This document shows, piece after piece, positions 31,684 to 42,990 of a stretch of 64,000 bases of DNA. Numbering within the stretch: position 1 is the stretch's first letter; every line of letters starts with the position of its first letter. The stretch comes from Dysidea avara (Eukaryota > Porifera > Demospongiae > Dictyoceratida > Dysideidae). The stretch covers positions 7,984,694 to 8,048,693 of the forward strand of contig NC_089285.1 in assembly GCF_963678975.1 (NCBI RefSeq), given 5' to 3'. A model generated the notes under the pieces. The model worked only from the letters and a program-made list of their open reading frames with translations. It had not been told where the DNA came from and searched no databases. Made by a program: the position numbers and the translations under genes.

Positions 31684-34600
31684 GATGAGGTGCCCAGCTC
31701 AAAGCAAGCAAAAAGATAAAGGTGCAGGATATGAATCAATATCAAATGCACTTTCACAATTCAAGGACAGCCACAGCTTACCAATAGATGTTCCTGCTTT
31801 CATTGCAAACGATGTGAATCTTGAAGAGACTTTAATGGAGAACAGTGCAAAATTTCATAAAGCTTGTTTGAACAAGCTCACTCGGTTAAACAGAAAGGGA
31901 AAATGACCTTATACTACAGTTGAGGAACCAACACATGCAAGTCCAGCGAAGACCAGACGATGCAGTGTAAGTCATGGCGAAGTTAACATTTGTCTATTTT
32001 GTGGCATTAGTGATGGTCATTTGTTAAGCGTCTCTTCTACTGAGTGTGACCTTAGTGTGAGAGCATGGGCTACTGACTTGGAGGACTTTGATATGCTTGG
32101 TAAACTTACAAGGGGTGATCTCTTTGCACAAGATGCAGTGTATCACAAAGAATGCATGACGAAATACTACACTCGTCACAGGTCCTATCTGCGCAATAGG
32201 CGTAATGAGGGCAAGGTCACTCAATCTGAGCTGGAAGGTATTGCCCTTGCTGAAACGGTAGCATATGTGATTGAGGATGATAGTGATGGCCCTTATTATG
32301 TAACAGAGCTGGCTAATTTGTAAACAGCTAGACTAAATGAATTGGGTGGCGTGGTCCCTGACAGGATACATACAAGTCGATTTCAAGAGCGCATTCTGTC
32401 ACAAATACCGTGGATGAGTGGTCAAATGTCTGATAGAAAGCTTTACATTGCATGTGAAAGTGCAATTGGAAAAGCTGCTGCTCGTGAGCTAAATCAGACT
32501 CCAGATCAAGATGCTTGTAACATGGCTCGAACAGCTATTCACCTCAGGGAACAAATCTTTGACCTTCAACAAGGGTTTAGTGGTGAATTTCCAACCAATG
32601 TACAGGAGGAGTCAGTTCCTCCAGTTTTGTTATCCTTTATTGGCATGTTGTTGTGTGGCCCTTCAGTGAAAGATAGCTCGAATAGGGAAGTTGATGACAG
32701 GAAGTCTGTGGCATTAGCAATTGCTCAGTTGTTGATCTACAATGCTGTGAAGAAGAAACCAACCAAATCAGTTACTAACATCCGACACAGAGTTGAAAGG
32801 GAGACACCTCTTCCAGTTTATGTTGCATTAAAAGTATATGCTGCTACAGAACACTCGGAAGAAACCATAAACAAGTTACATGAACTTAGGGTGTGTGTAT
32901 CTTACGCTCGAGTGAGAGATATCTCCAGGATAATGGGAAATTCTGTTGTCAAGATGTTTGAGGCAGAAGGTGCACCTTGTGGGCCAACTCTGAGAAAGGG
33001 GTTGGTGACAATTGGCAGTGCAGATAACATTGATGTTAACCCAACTAACCGTGATGCCAAAGATGCCTTGCATGGTACTGGATGTGCCCTTACCCAACTT
33101 CCAACCGCCACCAGCACAGGTACTGTAAGGAGTGCGGAGCTTTACCGTGATGCTGCTCTAGGTCTGTCTAGCATTGCTCAGTTACCAGGGTTTTACACAA
33201 GCATAAAGGAAGTGCAAGTCTCTACTGAAAGTGTCCCTTTACCAGCTGTTACTGGACCTTGTAGGCCACCAGCACACGTTTCCATGTCATCACCACCTGC
33301 TCTTTCCCAAACTTCTGACTCTACAGAATCAATGCTCCTGACTGCCAATAACCTGCTACCATCAGGAGGTGCAACCCCATCCAGTTCAGTAGAAGAACGC
33401 TGGGTTACACATGCACAGTCAATTTTTGAGAAGGATAATTTCAGCCAAGGTGACACTGTTTCATGGGCAGCTTTTTGCGCTTCCAATCAGTCACTAATGG
33501 ACCGTCTACCTTGTATCACTTCAATGCTCCCAATCTTCCGAAACAAAGCCAGTACTTCCCCAATGATTTACCATGCCATGTCAGTTATCCAACGAGCAAC
33601 TGAGAAATTGAACCCTGGGCAGACACCAGTGATCACGCTAGACCAACCACTCTATGCAATTGCCAAAGGCATTCAGTGGGACCAAAATACAGAGTTCAAC
33701 GAAGATAACTATTTAGTGTTCTTGGGCCCACTCCATTCAGAAATGCTCCTTCTGAAATTGCTTGGTGACTGGCTTCGAGATAGTGGTTGGATAGCAATTC
33801 TCATTGACGCTGAAGTGACTACACCAGGTCGGGCTGAGGCAATGCTCAAGGGTTCACATGTCACAAGGACACGTTACACACATCAGGTCACAGCCTTGTC
33901 ACTTTCAATCCTGAGAAGGGAAGCATACACAAAGTACACATGTGAGTGCCAGGAGAATGCGGATGAACCTCTACCATTCATTGAATGGTGCGCCAAGATG
34001 GGAGGAACATTGCCTCAATTCAAATACTGGCAGACAGTTTATGACATGGAGATGCTACTTCTGCGTTTTGTACGCTCTATTCGTGTTGGTGACTTTGATC
34101 TGTACGTGAGGACGTTGGATGAGGTTGCAGATTGGGCATTCATTCTTGATCACTACAATTATTCTCGCTGGCTTCCAGTTCATGTGCGTGATATGTTGAA
34201 CCTAGAGTACAAACACCCAGATCTTTACAAGCAGTTTGATGATGGTTTCTTCACTGTTGCCAAGACAAACAATCCATTTTCCTTGATTGGATTTGACCAT
34301 AACCATGAGCAGCTGAACAAGGAACTGAAAATGCATCGTGGGAATCTCAATCTTGGTGATGAGTGTGTATTTACAGAGTGGTCTGTGGCAGGACCAGAAG
34401 TTGCACGAGTGATTGCAGAGTTTGAGGCTGGCATGACTTCAAGCAAGCGCTCCATTCCCAAGCATCATGACCAGAGTGCAAGTGTCCAAAACAGATTTGC
34501 CGCAGATACCAAGGCACTTGTTACAGCATTCCAAGAAGTGAGGAATCCTTTTGAGGAAGACAGTGATGAAATCACCATCCTTGATACCAAGGAGGTTATG

Positions 34601-36506
34601 TCAGATGAGGTTGCTCGAAGTGTCATGTGTGCTCATGAAGAGGGGAAAAAGCAACATTCAGCCTTTGTGAAAGAGCGCCTGGAGTCTCAAGCTGTCTCCT
34701 TGCACGAGCCCATCAAGAAGAACAATCTCTCTTCCCAGCAATAGACACAAAACACGAATACGCAAGAAGCATGTGGACAGCACAAAAGATGACATGCACT
34801 TACTTGGGCAGCTCTACATCTCACTGCAAGCCAGAGAAGGCCATGCCGACAGCTTGTTTGAAGTTGAAAACCTCGATGCACCACCATCCTTGTCCAAGAA
34901 TGGCAAGCTGAGGAGTGGACAAAAGTCTGACCTGGTCTCATGTCTGCAAACAGACTCACTGCCTGACTTTGGTGAAGCGGATGTTAAACTCATTGATGGT
35001 GCAAACATGGTTCATGGATTGGGATCAGATAGGAGCATAAAAACATTCCATGACTATGCTGAGAAGAAGGTGATTCCATTCATCAAGCGGCATCTGATCA
35101 CTGCTGGACGTGTTGATGTCATCTGGGACGGGTACCTCTCTGACAGCCTGAAGACAACAACTAGAGAGAGCAGGGGAGCTGGAGTGCGACAGCGCTTACG
35201 GAGTGATGGAAAGTTCCCAAAGAACTGGAGCAGCTACCTTCGCAATTCAGCAAACAAGACTGAACTGTTTCAGCACCTATCAGGAGTGATTGCCCAGTCT
35301 ACCTTTGATGAGGGGAAGGTTGTCTTTACAACATTTGACACAACTGTTCACAGAAATCCTTGTGCTGATGATGACATGATTCGATCTGAGTATCCTCTCT
35401 CTCCATGCAATCATGAGGAGTTTGATACAAGAGTAATGTTGCATGCAGCAAATACAGCATCACAAGGATACAAGCGTATCCTAATCATTGCCAATGACAC
35501 TGATGTTGTTGTCCTAGCTATTTCTTTCTTCAACGAGATTGGTGCAGAGAAATTATGGGTGACATTTGGAAAGGGCAAGAAGATGAGATACATTTCCATT
35601 CACGATATTTGCAGTGCCATGTCTCCTGCAAAAACGCGTGCTCTTCCTGGTTTTCATGCCCTTACAGGGTGTGACAACACATCTTTTTTTCTGGAACAGG
35701 AAAGAAATCGGCATATCTCAAGTGGGCCGCCACAAGACCAGAACTCACAACAGCATTGTGCCACCTGATGGAAAGGCCCCTCACACTCCCATCAGAGGAT
35801 ATCAAAGTCTTCGAGAGCTTTGTTGTCTCTTTGTATTCTGCAACCTCTTCCTTGACTGAAGTCAGCAAAGCACGCCAGCAAATATTTGCCCAGTCATCCC
35901 GTACATTTGAATACCTACCACCAACCAAGGCAGCTCTGATAGATCACATAAAGAGAGTGACTTATCAAGCTGGGTATGTATGGGGACAATCTCTTGTGGC
36001 GGAACAAGTCTTACCTAATCCAGGCTCATGGGGATGGGTTGAGTCGGAGTGTGGGTGGGAACCTTTTTGGACTCCCCTTCCTCAAGCAGCAAAGGCTCTG
36101 CAAGAGCTGGTTAGGTGTGGGTGTACAAAAAGCTGTTTAGGAAAATGCTCCTGCTATAAGAAAGGTCTAGTGTGCACAGCCAGATGTAAATGTGGAGGAA
36201 CATGTTATGGGCAGCCGCGCGAAACTACATCATCTACTAATTAACTTTGTGTCCATTTACAGTTATAGATTATCATATGACCTTCAAAATATTTACCATT
36301 ACTGTATGAAAGCTACAGAACAAGTTCTATTACAATAGTGAAAACAAATTAAGTATCAAAACGGTGGTATTATGCAAAATGCATGTTAATTAAACACAAG
36401 GGGCGTGTCCTATATCAGAATTTGGTTAGTACCTATAAATGGTCATTTGTGCAAAATTTGGTGATTTCTGCCAAAAGTGCACATCAAAAACCCTAAGACA
36501 GCAGAC
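31101..36506 (+). mobile_element. DNA transposon with ~125-bp TIRs, Academ-like (tentative)
   Basis: Left TIR 31101-31230 (and its duplicate at 30488-30617) matches right TIR 36383-36506 in inverted orientation at roughly 90%, apart from a ~10-bp length difference near the tip. Shared words: tggcagaaatcaccaaattt and aattctgatataggacac. The possible 4-bp TSD is tagt (31097-31100 or 30484-30487, and 36507-36510). It encodes one large protein with a PIN/XPG-like domain and a CXC domain. XPG-type nuclease domains are known in Academ transposons, hence the tentative name; I cannot confirm it. Confidence 0.75.
31607..36244 (+). pseudogene. Large TE protein: PIN/XPG-like nuclease plus CXC zinc domain, two stops and two frameshifts
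   Basis: About 1545 residues. ATG at 31607; N-terminal Cys pair and CPAQSKQKDKGAGYESI. The same frame runs to 34744 across TGA (31904) and TAA (32321). Landmarks: ICLFCG, YHKECM, ERETPLPVYVALK, CGPTLRKGLVTIGSADNIDV, DALHGTG, LPGFYTSI, LNPGQTPVITLDQPLYAIAK, WDQNTEFNEDNY, RTRYTHQVTAL, YNYSRWLPVHVRDM, WSVAGPEVARVI. After a frameshift near 34730: PPSLSKNGKLRSGQKSDL, then the nuclease-like part with LIDGANMVHGL, VDVIWDGYL, CNHEEFDTRVMLH, ANDTDVVVLA and GFHALTGCDNT. The acidic residues are placed as in PIN/XPG nucleases. A T7 run near 35690 holds the second frameshift. The end is a CXC domain (CGCTKSCLGKCSCYKKGLVC). From memory the same layout is widespread in cnidarians and fish; no function has been shown to my knowledge. 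Confidence 0.75.
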
Positions 36507-36910
36507 TAGTAGTAAAATGTACATTTAAATCTTCACCAGTACTGGTGCCTTTAGGTCTTTTAGTTACTTTCTTTGCTCCGACAGTTGATTTCTTTCTCTT
36601 ATGTGCTGGAGGTGGAGTTGGTGCTGGAGGTGCAGGTAGAGTTGGAGTAGAAGAACTGGGCCTCTTAAAGTGCACTGGAACAAGGTCTTTATTCCTTTTG
36701 CTTGGTCCCTTATAGTCTATGTAATGCACATTGAAAATAACTGTGTCTAGCTGGCAGCCACTTGGTTCTACCTGGAACCTGCCTAGTGATGTTAATTCTT
36801 TGAATCACAGCTCGTTTGACTGGCATGGGGATCTTATTTATGGTGTGGAGGGTTAACAATTCGGGCTTTGGGCAGCCATGGATCTGCAGCACAGGGCATC
36901 CACAGAGTCA
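36495..36910 (-). pseudogene. THAP-like DNA-binding domain, probable N-terminus of the split DDE_Tnp_4 gene
   Basis: The minus strand reads HGCPKPELLTLHTINKIPM, VKRAVIQRINITRQVPGR and FQCALH (Cys...Cys-x2-His order), then after one frame change DYKGPSKRNKDLVPVHF, matching the end of a THAP domain (box like AVPTIF). A Pro-rich and then a basic segment follow (KRKKSTVGAKKVTKRPKG), ending against the right TIR at 36506. THAP plus coiled coil plus HTH_Tnp_4 is the standard order in one transposase family, so this piece and 29400-30487 fit as two parts of one gene. The conserved Trp of THAP is not seen. Confidence 0.5.
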
Positions 36911-37465
36911 ATTTCCGTAAATATCTTCGGCGTATCTTCCCTTTTGGTTATGACAACCCCATACACCACACAGGTGTCTCGATATTCTTCGTGGTTGGTC
37001 TTCTTTTTGAGTCACAAATATTCCTTTGGATAGCCGTTCACCGTCAAAGTTTTTTTTGTAAAAAAATCCGTTCAGTTTTTTAGATCATGCATATCCTCTA
37101 TTAGAAACCTCCATAGATTTGTTTAATGTACTGTAAATTGGCAGTCTGCCTTTAGGACAGGCAAGGTAAAAGCATGTAGGCTAATTGAAACAATACTGAA
37201 TACTAGATTGAACGTGATAACATGTCCTTTGTGCCGACTCTATTTAGTGCACGTTATGTCAGAAACTGATTGTAGCTATTTAGTATTTAACGTTATTTGT
37301 ATTTCGGTTAGGTTAGGAACGCAAATGTAACTATGTTGTAATTACCAATTCACGCGATAAGAATATAGTGAGTAGCGTGGTAGTTGTATCCCTACGGATC
37401 GCGAGTATAGCCACAGAAGGGGGTCTAGTCGACAGCTAGGACGACTTAATTCGGAATATCTCACA

Positions 37466-37484
37466 TGGTCCTTCGCCCGGATTT
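37466..37484 (+). promoter_or_regulatory. tRNA primer-binding site of the BEL/Pao element
   Basis: tggtccttcgcccggattt is complementary to a tRNA 3' end: its complement ends in CCA and carries a T-arm-like AAATCC. It directly follows the LTR end. Confidence 0.7.
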
Positions 37485-37670
37485 GACTGACGTCTAGCTG
37501 ATACATCGTGGAACATTCACGAGGTGCTTTAATTAGAAGAATATATCACCCTCCAAGCGACAAACCTTGTACCGTGGTTTTATATTGTCCCAATATATAG
37601 AACGGTACCTGATAAGGCGAGTACTCATTAAATTGTGTGCAGTTGAATTTGTTTCTCCTGTTGATATAGA

Positions 37671-39480
37671 ATGTCAGACGAACTCGCGAAGAAGAAGAGG
37701 ATAACAGGAGGTCATAAAGCCTCAGCTACTAAAATAATGCAGCAAATCAGTGAACATGTAAGAAGTGAGACTTCAGATGAAACAAAACTAGCCTGCCTGA
37801 AGCGGGCATTAAATGAGAAATTCACAACCATCAAAGCACTTGATGATGAGATTAGTGGATTAATTGAAGATGAGAGTGTAGTTGAGGATATTGACACAGC
37901 AGATCAATTTAAAGAGACAAGTTTCAACTCATTGTTTTCTATAGACCACCTCATGGAGAAGCTCAAGATAAAAGAACCCTGCACCCAGGGTCCCCACTGC
38001 CCACAGTCAGACACATGTTAAACTTCCTAAGCTGCATCTATGCTCATTTTCAGGAGATGTCACTGAATGGACTGGCTTTTGGAATCTTTTCAGTCAGCTG
38101 TCCATAATAGTGATGAACACCGACATAGAGAAGTTCAATAACTTAAATTCACTGATAGGGCGTACTGCTAAGGAGGCCATCTCAGGGTTTTCACTAACCG
38201 CCAGCAATTACCATGAAGCTATCAGAAACCTTCATCGACGATTTGGAAGCAAACAGCAAATCATTGACAAACACCTTGATGTCCTGTTTTCTGTGGACCC
38301 AGTCCATACCAGCAATGTCCGTGGGCTGCGACATTTGTTTGATACAGTTACTTCACACATAAGAAGCCTACAAGCACTAAAGGTTCAGCCCACAACATAT
38401 GCAAACACATTCTGCCCGAAACTTTTGAGCAAGCTTCCTCATGAACTAAAGCTTATTGTTAGCAGAAGCCTGTCAGATGATCAGTGGGATCTGGACCTGA
38501 TGTTGACTGCAATTGAAAAGGAACTAACTGCGCGGGAGCGAAGTGGCATGACAGAAGTTGGCCGCCAATCACAAGAAGAGAAACTGTCAACTGCCACTGC
38601 ATTTCTTTCAGGGAACTCGTCCAGTTCATCACCACCTTGTTGTTACTGTAGCCAACCTCATAGGTAGTCTCGCACTTTCTTTTTGTGTGGGCGTTTGGAA
38701 AAGTAGGGTCTGGTACACCTGCATTAAGAATTGCGTGTAACGTTCCACTGCAGTCAGGGTGAATGTTGATTGCTGCTGATTGGCGAAGCTCTAAACTTCT
38801 TAGACCTGAAAAAGCATCACGCGTGCCCTTCAGCTGCAACACAAGATAATGGTAATGCAGCCACACTTTTTAACAGGTCTAAGAAGTTTAGGGCTTTGCC
38901 AATCAGCAGCAATCAACATACACCCTGACTGCAGTGGAACGTTACACAGAATTCTTAATGCAGGTGTACCAGACCCTACTTTACCAAACGCTCACACAAA
39001 AAGAAAAGTGGCGGTCTGGCTACGCGAGACTACCTCATAGGCTGGCTTCATGTTAAACTGTTGAGCAGGTTGATGCTAGAAAACACATTTTGAGGAGAAG
39101 TGGTCGTTGCTTTATTTGTCTCAGAAGAGGCCACCTTAGTCGAGAGTGCAAATCAACAGGAAGGTGCAGAATGTGCAAGGGCTGGCACTACACGAGTATC
39201 TGTGACCATCCTATTACCGGTCCACGTGGTGGGAAAATTTCTGCTCAATCATCTCAGACTAGTATACCACCACTCAACACCAGCCATCTAACACAACTGT
39301 ACAGCCCATCACAACACAAAGAAACTTGACTGTGTCGACCCCTGCAGCTGCACAGACTACTTCACTCTCCACAACAGCACTAAATCCAACCGCTCCTACA
39401 TTTACTTCCCCACCAACATCCACTTCTCTGTATGTTGATGCCAGTAAGACAGTGTTGTTGCAGACTGCTTTAAGCCAAGC
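37671..39480 (+). pseudogene. BEL/Pao gag (DUF1759) with zinc knuckles, split by a MITE
   Basis: ATG at 37671 (MSDELAKKKRITGG). After a frame change near 38020 it reads VKLPKLHLCSFSGDVTEWTG and, past another near 38112, IEKFNNLNSLIGRTAKEAIS, HRRFGSKQQIIDKHLDVL, FDTVTSHIRSLQAL and LLSKLPHELKLIV: the DUF1759 gag-like domain. The frame meets the MITE at CCYCSQPHR (38664) and resumes at 39042 with one stop, then VDARKHILRRSGRCFICLRR followed by two CCHC-type knuckles (CFICLRRGHLSREC and CRMCKGWHYTSIC). Structural protein that packages RNA. Confidence 0.75.
38665..39032. mobile_element. Palindromic (foldback) MITE in BEL gag, 9-bp TSD
   Basis: 368 bp. Starts tagtctcgcactttcttttt and ends with the inverted counterpart gcgagacta. 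The arms are about 150 bp (shared words include accagaccctac and its complement, tcagcagcaatcaaca and its complement) around a ~60-bp centre. The 9-bp direct repeat cctcatagg lies at 38656-38664 and 39033-39041. A 9-bp TSD and long TIRs suggest a Mutator-like (MULE) or Merlin-type MITE. Skipping it and one TSD copy brings the gag frame back in register. Confidence 0.9.
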
Positions 39481-39489
39481 TTACAATCC

Positions 39490-40000
39490 CAGATGACATA
39501 TAACCTCAGGCTTATCCTGGACAGTGGGAGTCAGCGCTCATACCTCACAGAACGAGCAAAGAACAGTCTTGGACTTGACAGAGTAAAGAAGCAGAAATTG
39601 TCGATTGCTACCATTGGAGCACACAAAGTTCAACCACATGCTCTGATGTTGTTCGGGTTGGTATCAGTACTAAAGATGGTGAAGGTGAGATATTAGATGT
39701 GCTCGTTGTCCCCCACATTTGTCAGCCATTGTCTGCTCACCACATTTGGCTCCTTTAAACCTAGCAGACACACACCACAATGACACCCTTTTAGAGATTG
39801 ACATGTTAGTTGGATCAGATTTTTACTGGCAACTCACCACTGGAGGTGTCATTCGAGGACAAGCGGGTCCTGTAGCAATTAGTACCAAGTTGGGGTGGGT
39901 GTTATCTGGGCCAATAAACACTGACACTGTAGACTCCAGCACCTCAACTGTAATGACCATGCACAGTCTTCATATTGATGCTGAAGCAGAATGATACCCT
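39490..40000 (+). pseudogene. BEL/Pao aspartic protease region (DUF1758-like)
   Basis: Contains LILDSGSQRSYLTERAK, with the active-site D-S-G, and after a frameshift near 39650 VVPHICQPL, then DMLVGSDFYWQL and ISTKLGWVLSGP, the signature end of Pao proteases. It would cut the polyprotein in an active element. Confidence 0.75.
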
Positions 40001-40089
40001 CAGATCTTTCTGGGAACTGGAGTCCCTTGGAGTAGAACCACTTAATGACTCAAGTAATGGCAACCCCTCCCACAGTGTTGTGATGAAGG

Positions 40090-41100
40090 AAAGGACGATA
40101 TGAAGTGTCTCTACCATGGAGAGAATTCCACTACCCAATACCGAACAACTACCGAAGACTCAAAAGCCTGCTACACAAATTGCAACACAATTCACATACT
40201 CTGGAGCAGTACAGTGCAATTATTCGTGAGCAGCTCAGTATGGGAATTATTGAGCCTGTCATGCAGACAGACACTCCTGCTAAAAGGATACACTACTTGC
40301 CACACCATGCCGTAGCACGACATGACAAGGACACAACTAAAGTAAGAATTGTGTACGACGCTTCCACCCATTCCAAGGGTCCTTCACTGAACAACTGTTT
40401 ACAAACCGGGCCCAAATTCAACCAGAAAGTCCTCGAGATATTGTTTCGTTTTCGACTGTACCCAGTGGCTTGGATTGCGGACATAGAAAAGGCATTTCTC
40501 ATGATATCTGTGTCACCACAGGATTGTGATGTACCTTTTTTATGGGTAGAAGATCCTTTCAGTACCAATTCTGATGTTGTTACTTATCGATTTACACGTG
40601 TTGTATTTGGAGTATCTTCAAGTCCTTACCTGCTCAACTCTACCATCCAGCATCACCTCAAGCAATATTCCTCCTCACACTCTGAACTTGTTGCTAAACT
40701 GTTGGAATCATTTTACGTGGATGATTTGGGTTTGTGGTGGTAGCAATGACCAAGAGGCATATGAGCATTTCTCCTTTGCCAGAGAAATACTGAGCCATGC
40801 ATTGTTTAATCTCAGGAAGTTTACCACTAACTCCCACATGTTGAGGGAAAAAATGGAGAAAGAAGGCAACACATGTTAAGCAAAGGATTCCAGTGATGGT
40901 ACTTATGCAGCTGCCACATTGTCCTCCCATCAGTGTATTCAGCCAGAAGAACACAAGGTATTGGGTGTTCGATGGAATAATCAATCTGACTAGCTGATAT
41001 TTGAACTGTCTGCAGTAGCTGAAATAGCACTCACAATAATTCCAACAAAGAGAACAGTGATTAGTTTCATTAGTCGTTTTATGACCCTATTGGCTTCATG
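40090..41100 (+). pseudogene. BEL/Pao reverse transcriptase
   Basis: A long open stretch 40105-40743: SLPWREFHYPIPNNY, RIHYLPHHAV, VRIVYDAST, ADIEKAFLMISV, YRFTRVVFGVSSSPYLLN and the catalytic FYVDD near 40712. After a frameshift: AREILSHALFNLRKF, TNSHMLREK, KVLGVRWN, RFYDPIGF. Pao-type order and motifs. Frame changes near 40745, 40880 and 41090 make it non-functional. Confidence 0.8.
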
Positions 41101-41900
41101 TCACATGTCACGATCAGGTTCAAGGTACTGATGCAAGAACTTTGCAAGTCTCAAATGAGCTGGGATGAGCCACTTACAGGAGGGACACTACAGAAGTGGA
41201 AAAATCTAACATCAGATTTAATGAAGAGTAAACCCTTGAAAATTGAGCGATACTATTTTACAGACCACAGCCAAGTCACAGCGTACCAACCTTTGGATTT
41301 TGTGATGCATCTATTGTCGCCTATGCTGCAGTCATCTATCTCATTGAAGTTACATCATCAGGAAGACACTCTAGTTTTGTTGTGGCTAAAACACTTGTTT
41401 CTCCCTTGAATACACAGACAATCCCCAGACTCGAGTTACTCTCCGCACTATTGTTAGCCAGACTGATGAAGAATGTCACAGAAACTCTAGCTACAAGACT
41501 AACATTGCAGGCACCAAGATGTTTCACAGATTCACAGATATCACTGTGTTGGATAAACGGCACTGACAAAGACTGGAAGCTATTTGTTCAAAATAGGGTA
41601 TGTGAGATTATCTGTGGAATGCTGGGACCACTGCTCCGGCAGGAGTAATCCTGCTGATGTTCCTTCCCCTGGATTGTCATCAACCGAATTAGCTGCTAGT
41701 GAATTGTTGAGGTGTGGCCCCACCTGGTTACAAGAGGACTACAATACTCCTCTTCTACTTCCAGACATTCCTGAAGCATGTTTTAAGGAGCTGAAGGCTA
41801 GCAGTGTTCTTTGCCTGATGAAATCTGAAGACGACAACATTCACGTAAGTAATGTCATTGATTGTATGAAATACAGTTCAGTTCACTAACTGCTTAGAGT
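41100..41900 (+). pseudogene. BEL/Pao RNase H region
   Basis: Reads, across frames, PLDFVMHLL / FCDASIVAYAAVIYL (D near 41300), VVAKTLVSPLNTQTIPRLEL, CFTDSQISLCWI (second Asp), FVQNRV and NPADVPSPGLSSTELAAS. Typical Pao RNase H followed by the SNPAD..SRG-like box, here SNPADVPSPG. Confidence 0.7.
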
Positions 41901-41929
41901 TCCAGCTTATGTGTTAAAATTCATAGCCA

Positions 41930-42990
41930 TACTGAGTGACCATGATCACTCACATGAACTGAATTAGAACGAGTTAGCCAAAGCTAGGAGGCTGTGGATT
42001 TTGGAGTGTCAGGCGACACTGACGAAGGACAACAATTTCTTAATGTGGAAGTCACAGTTTAATCTTTATCTTGATGATCAACAAGTTTGGAGATGTGGAG
42101 GGAGGCTACAGAATTCAGGTTTGTCATTTGCAGCTAAGTATCCCATCATCCTTGCAAGAAGGCATTGGTTTACTACCTTGATTGTACGAGACGCTCACTG
42201 CAACATGCAGCACAATGGTGTAAAGGAGACATTAACACAAATACGCTCGCTGTATTGGATTGTCGGTGGTAGAAGTTTATTCCGATCAATCATTCGCCAT
42301 TGTGTTATATGTCGCCATTTTGATGGAAACCCATTTCGACCTCTGCCACCACCTCTCTCCCAGCATTCAGAGTGAACGAGGCTCCACCATTCTGATACAC
42401 TGGAGTGTATTATGCTTGTCCATTGTTTGTCCATGCCCAGGGATCGGCTGATGTCAGCAGTTACAAGGTTTGGATATGTCTGTTTACTTGTTGTGTGACC
42501 CGTGCAGTTCATCTTGAGATTGTACTAGACATGTCTGCTCCAACCTTTATTAGGTGTGTGAAACGCTTGCTGCTAGAAGAGGGCTACCTCGTAAGCTCAT
42601 TTCAGATAATGGCAAAGCATTTAAGACAGCTGCTAAGATGTTTACTGACATGTTAAGCCAACCAGAGTGTAAGAGATACCTCACAGACGTAGGTGTGGAA
42701 TGGACATTTAATCGAAGGCTCCCTGGTGGGGTGGCATTTTTGAACGCCTTAAGTGCCTACGTAAGATTATTGGACAAGCAAAGTTCACCTATGATGAGCT
42801 CAATATGGCATTGATTGAAGTTGAAGGAATTATCAACTCTTGTCCCCTGACCTACATCAGTTCTGATGACCTAGACTCCATCACACCTTCTTGTGGGACG
42901 TAGACTATGGAGTTTACCAGATAATTTAAACATTGTTGAAAACAGTGATGAAAACACACTGGCAAGACCACCAACTAAGTTTGTGGAAAG
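41930..42990 (+). pseudogene. BEL/Pao integrase
   Basis: Contains the H2C2 zinc region (DAHCNMQHNGVKETLTQIR, HCVICRHFDG), then the core: VWICLFTCCVTRAVHLEI (a TRAVHLE-type first block), LPRKLISDNGKAF (second Asp), a segment with VGVEWTFN, and YDELNMALIEVEGIINSCPL near 42790-42845. Frameshifts occur at about 42375, 42590 and 42725. It ends near ARPPTK at 42980. Confidence 0.75.

Larger units (their letters stand above)
37250..42990 (+). mobile_element. BEL/Pao LTR retrotransposon, 3' end missing
   Basis: 5' LTR probably ends CA at 37465, followed at once by the primer-binding site. gag, protease, RT, RNase H and integrase follow in Pao order, interrupted by many frame changes and by a palindromic MITE. 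Coding resemblance stops near 42990 and no 3' LTR is found, so the LTR start near 37256 cannot be verified by comparison. Confidence 0.8.
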
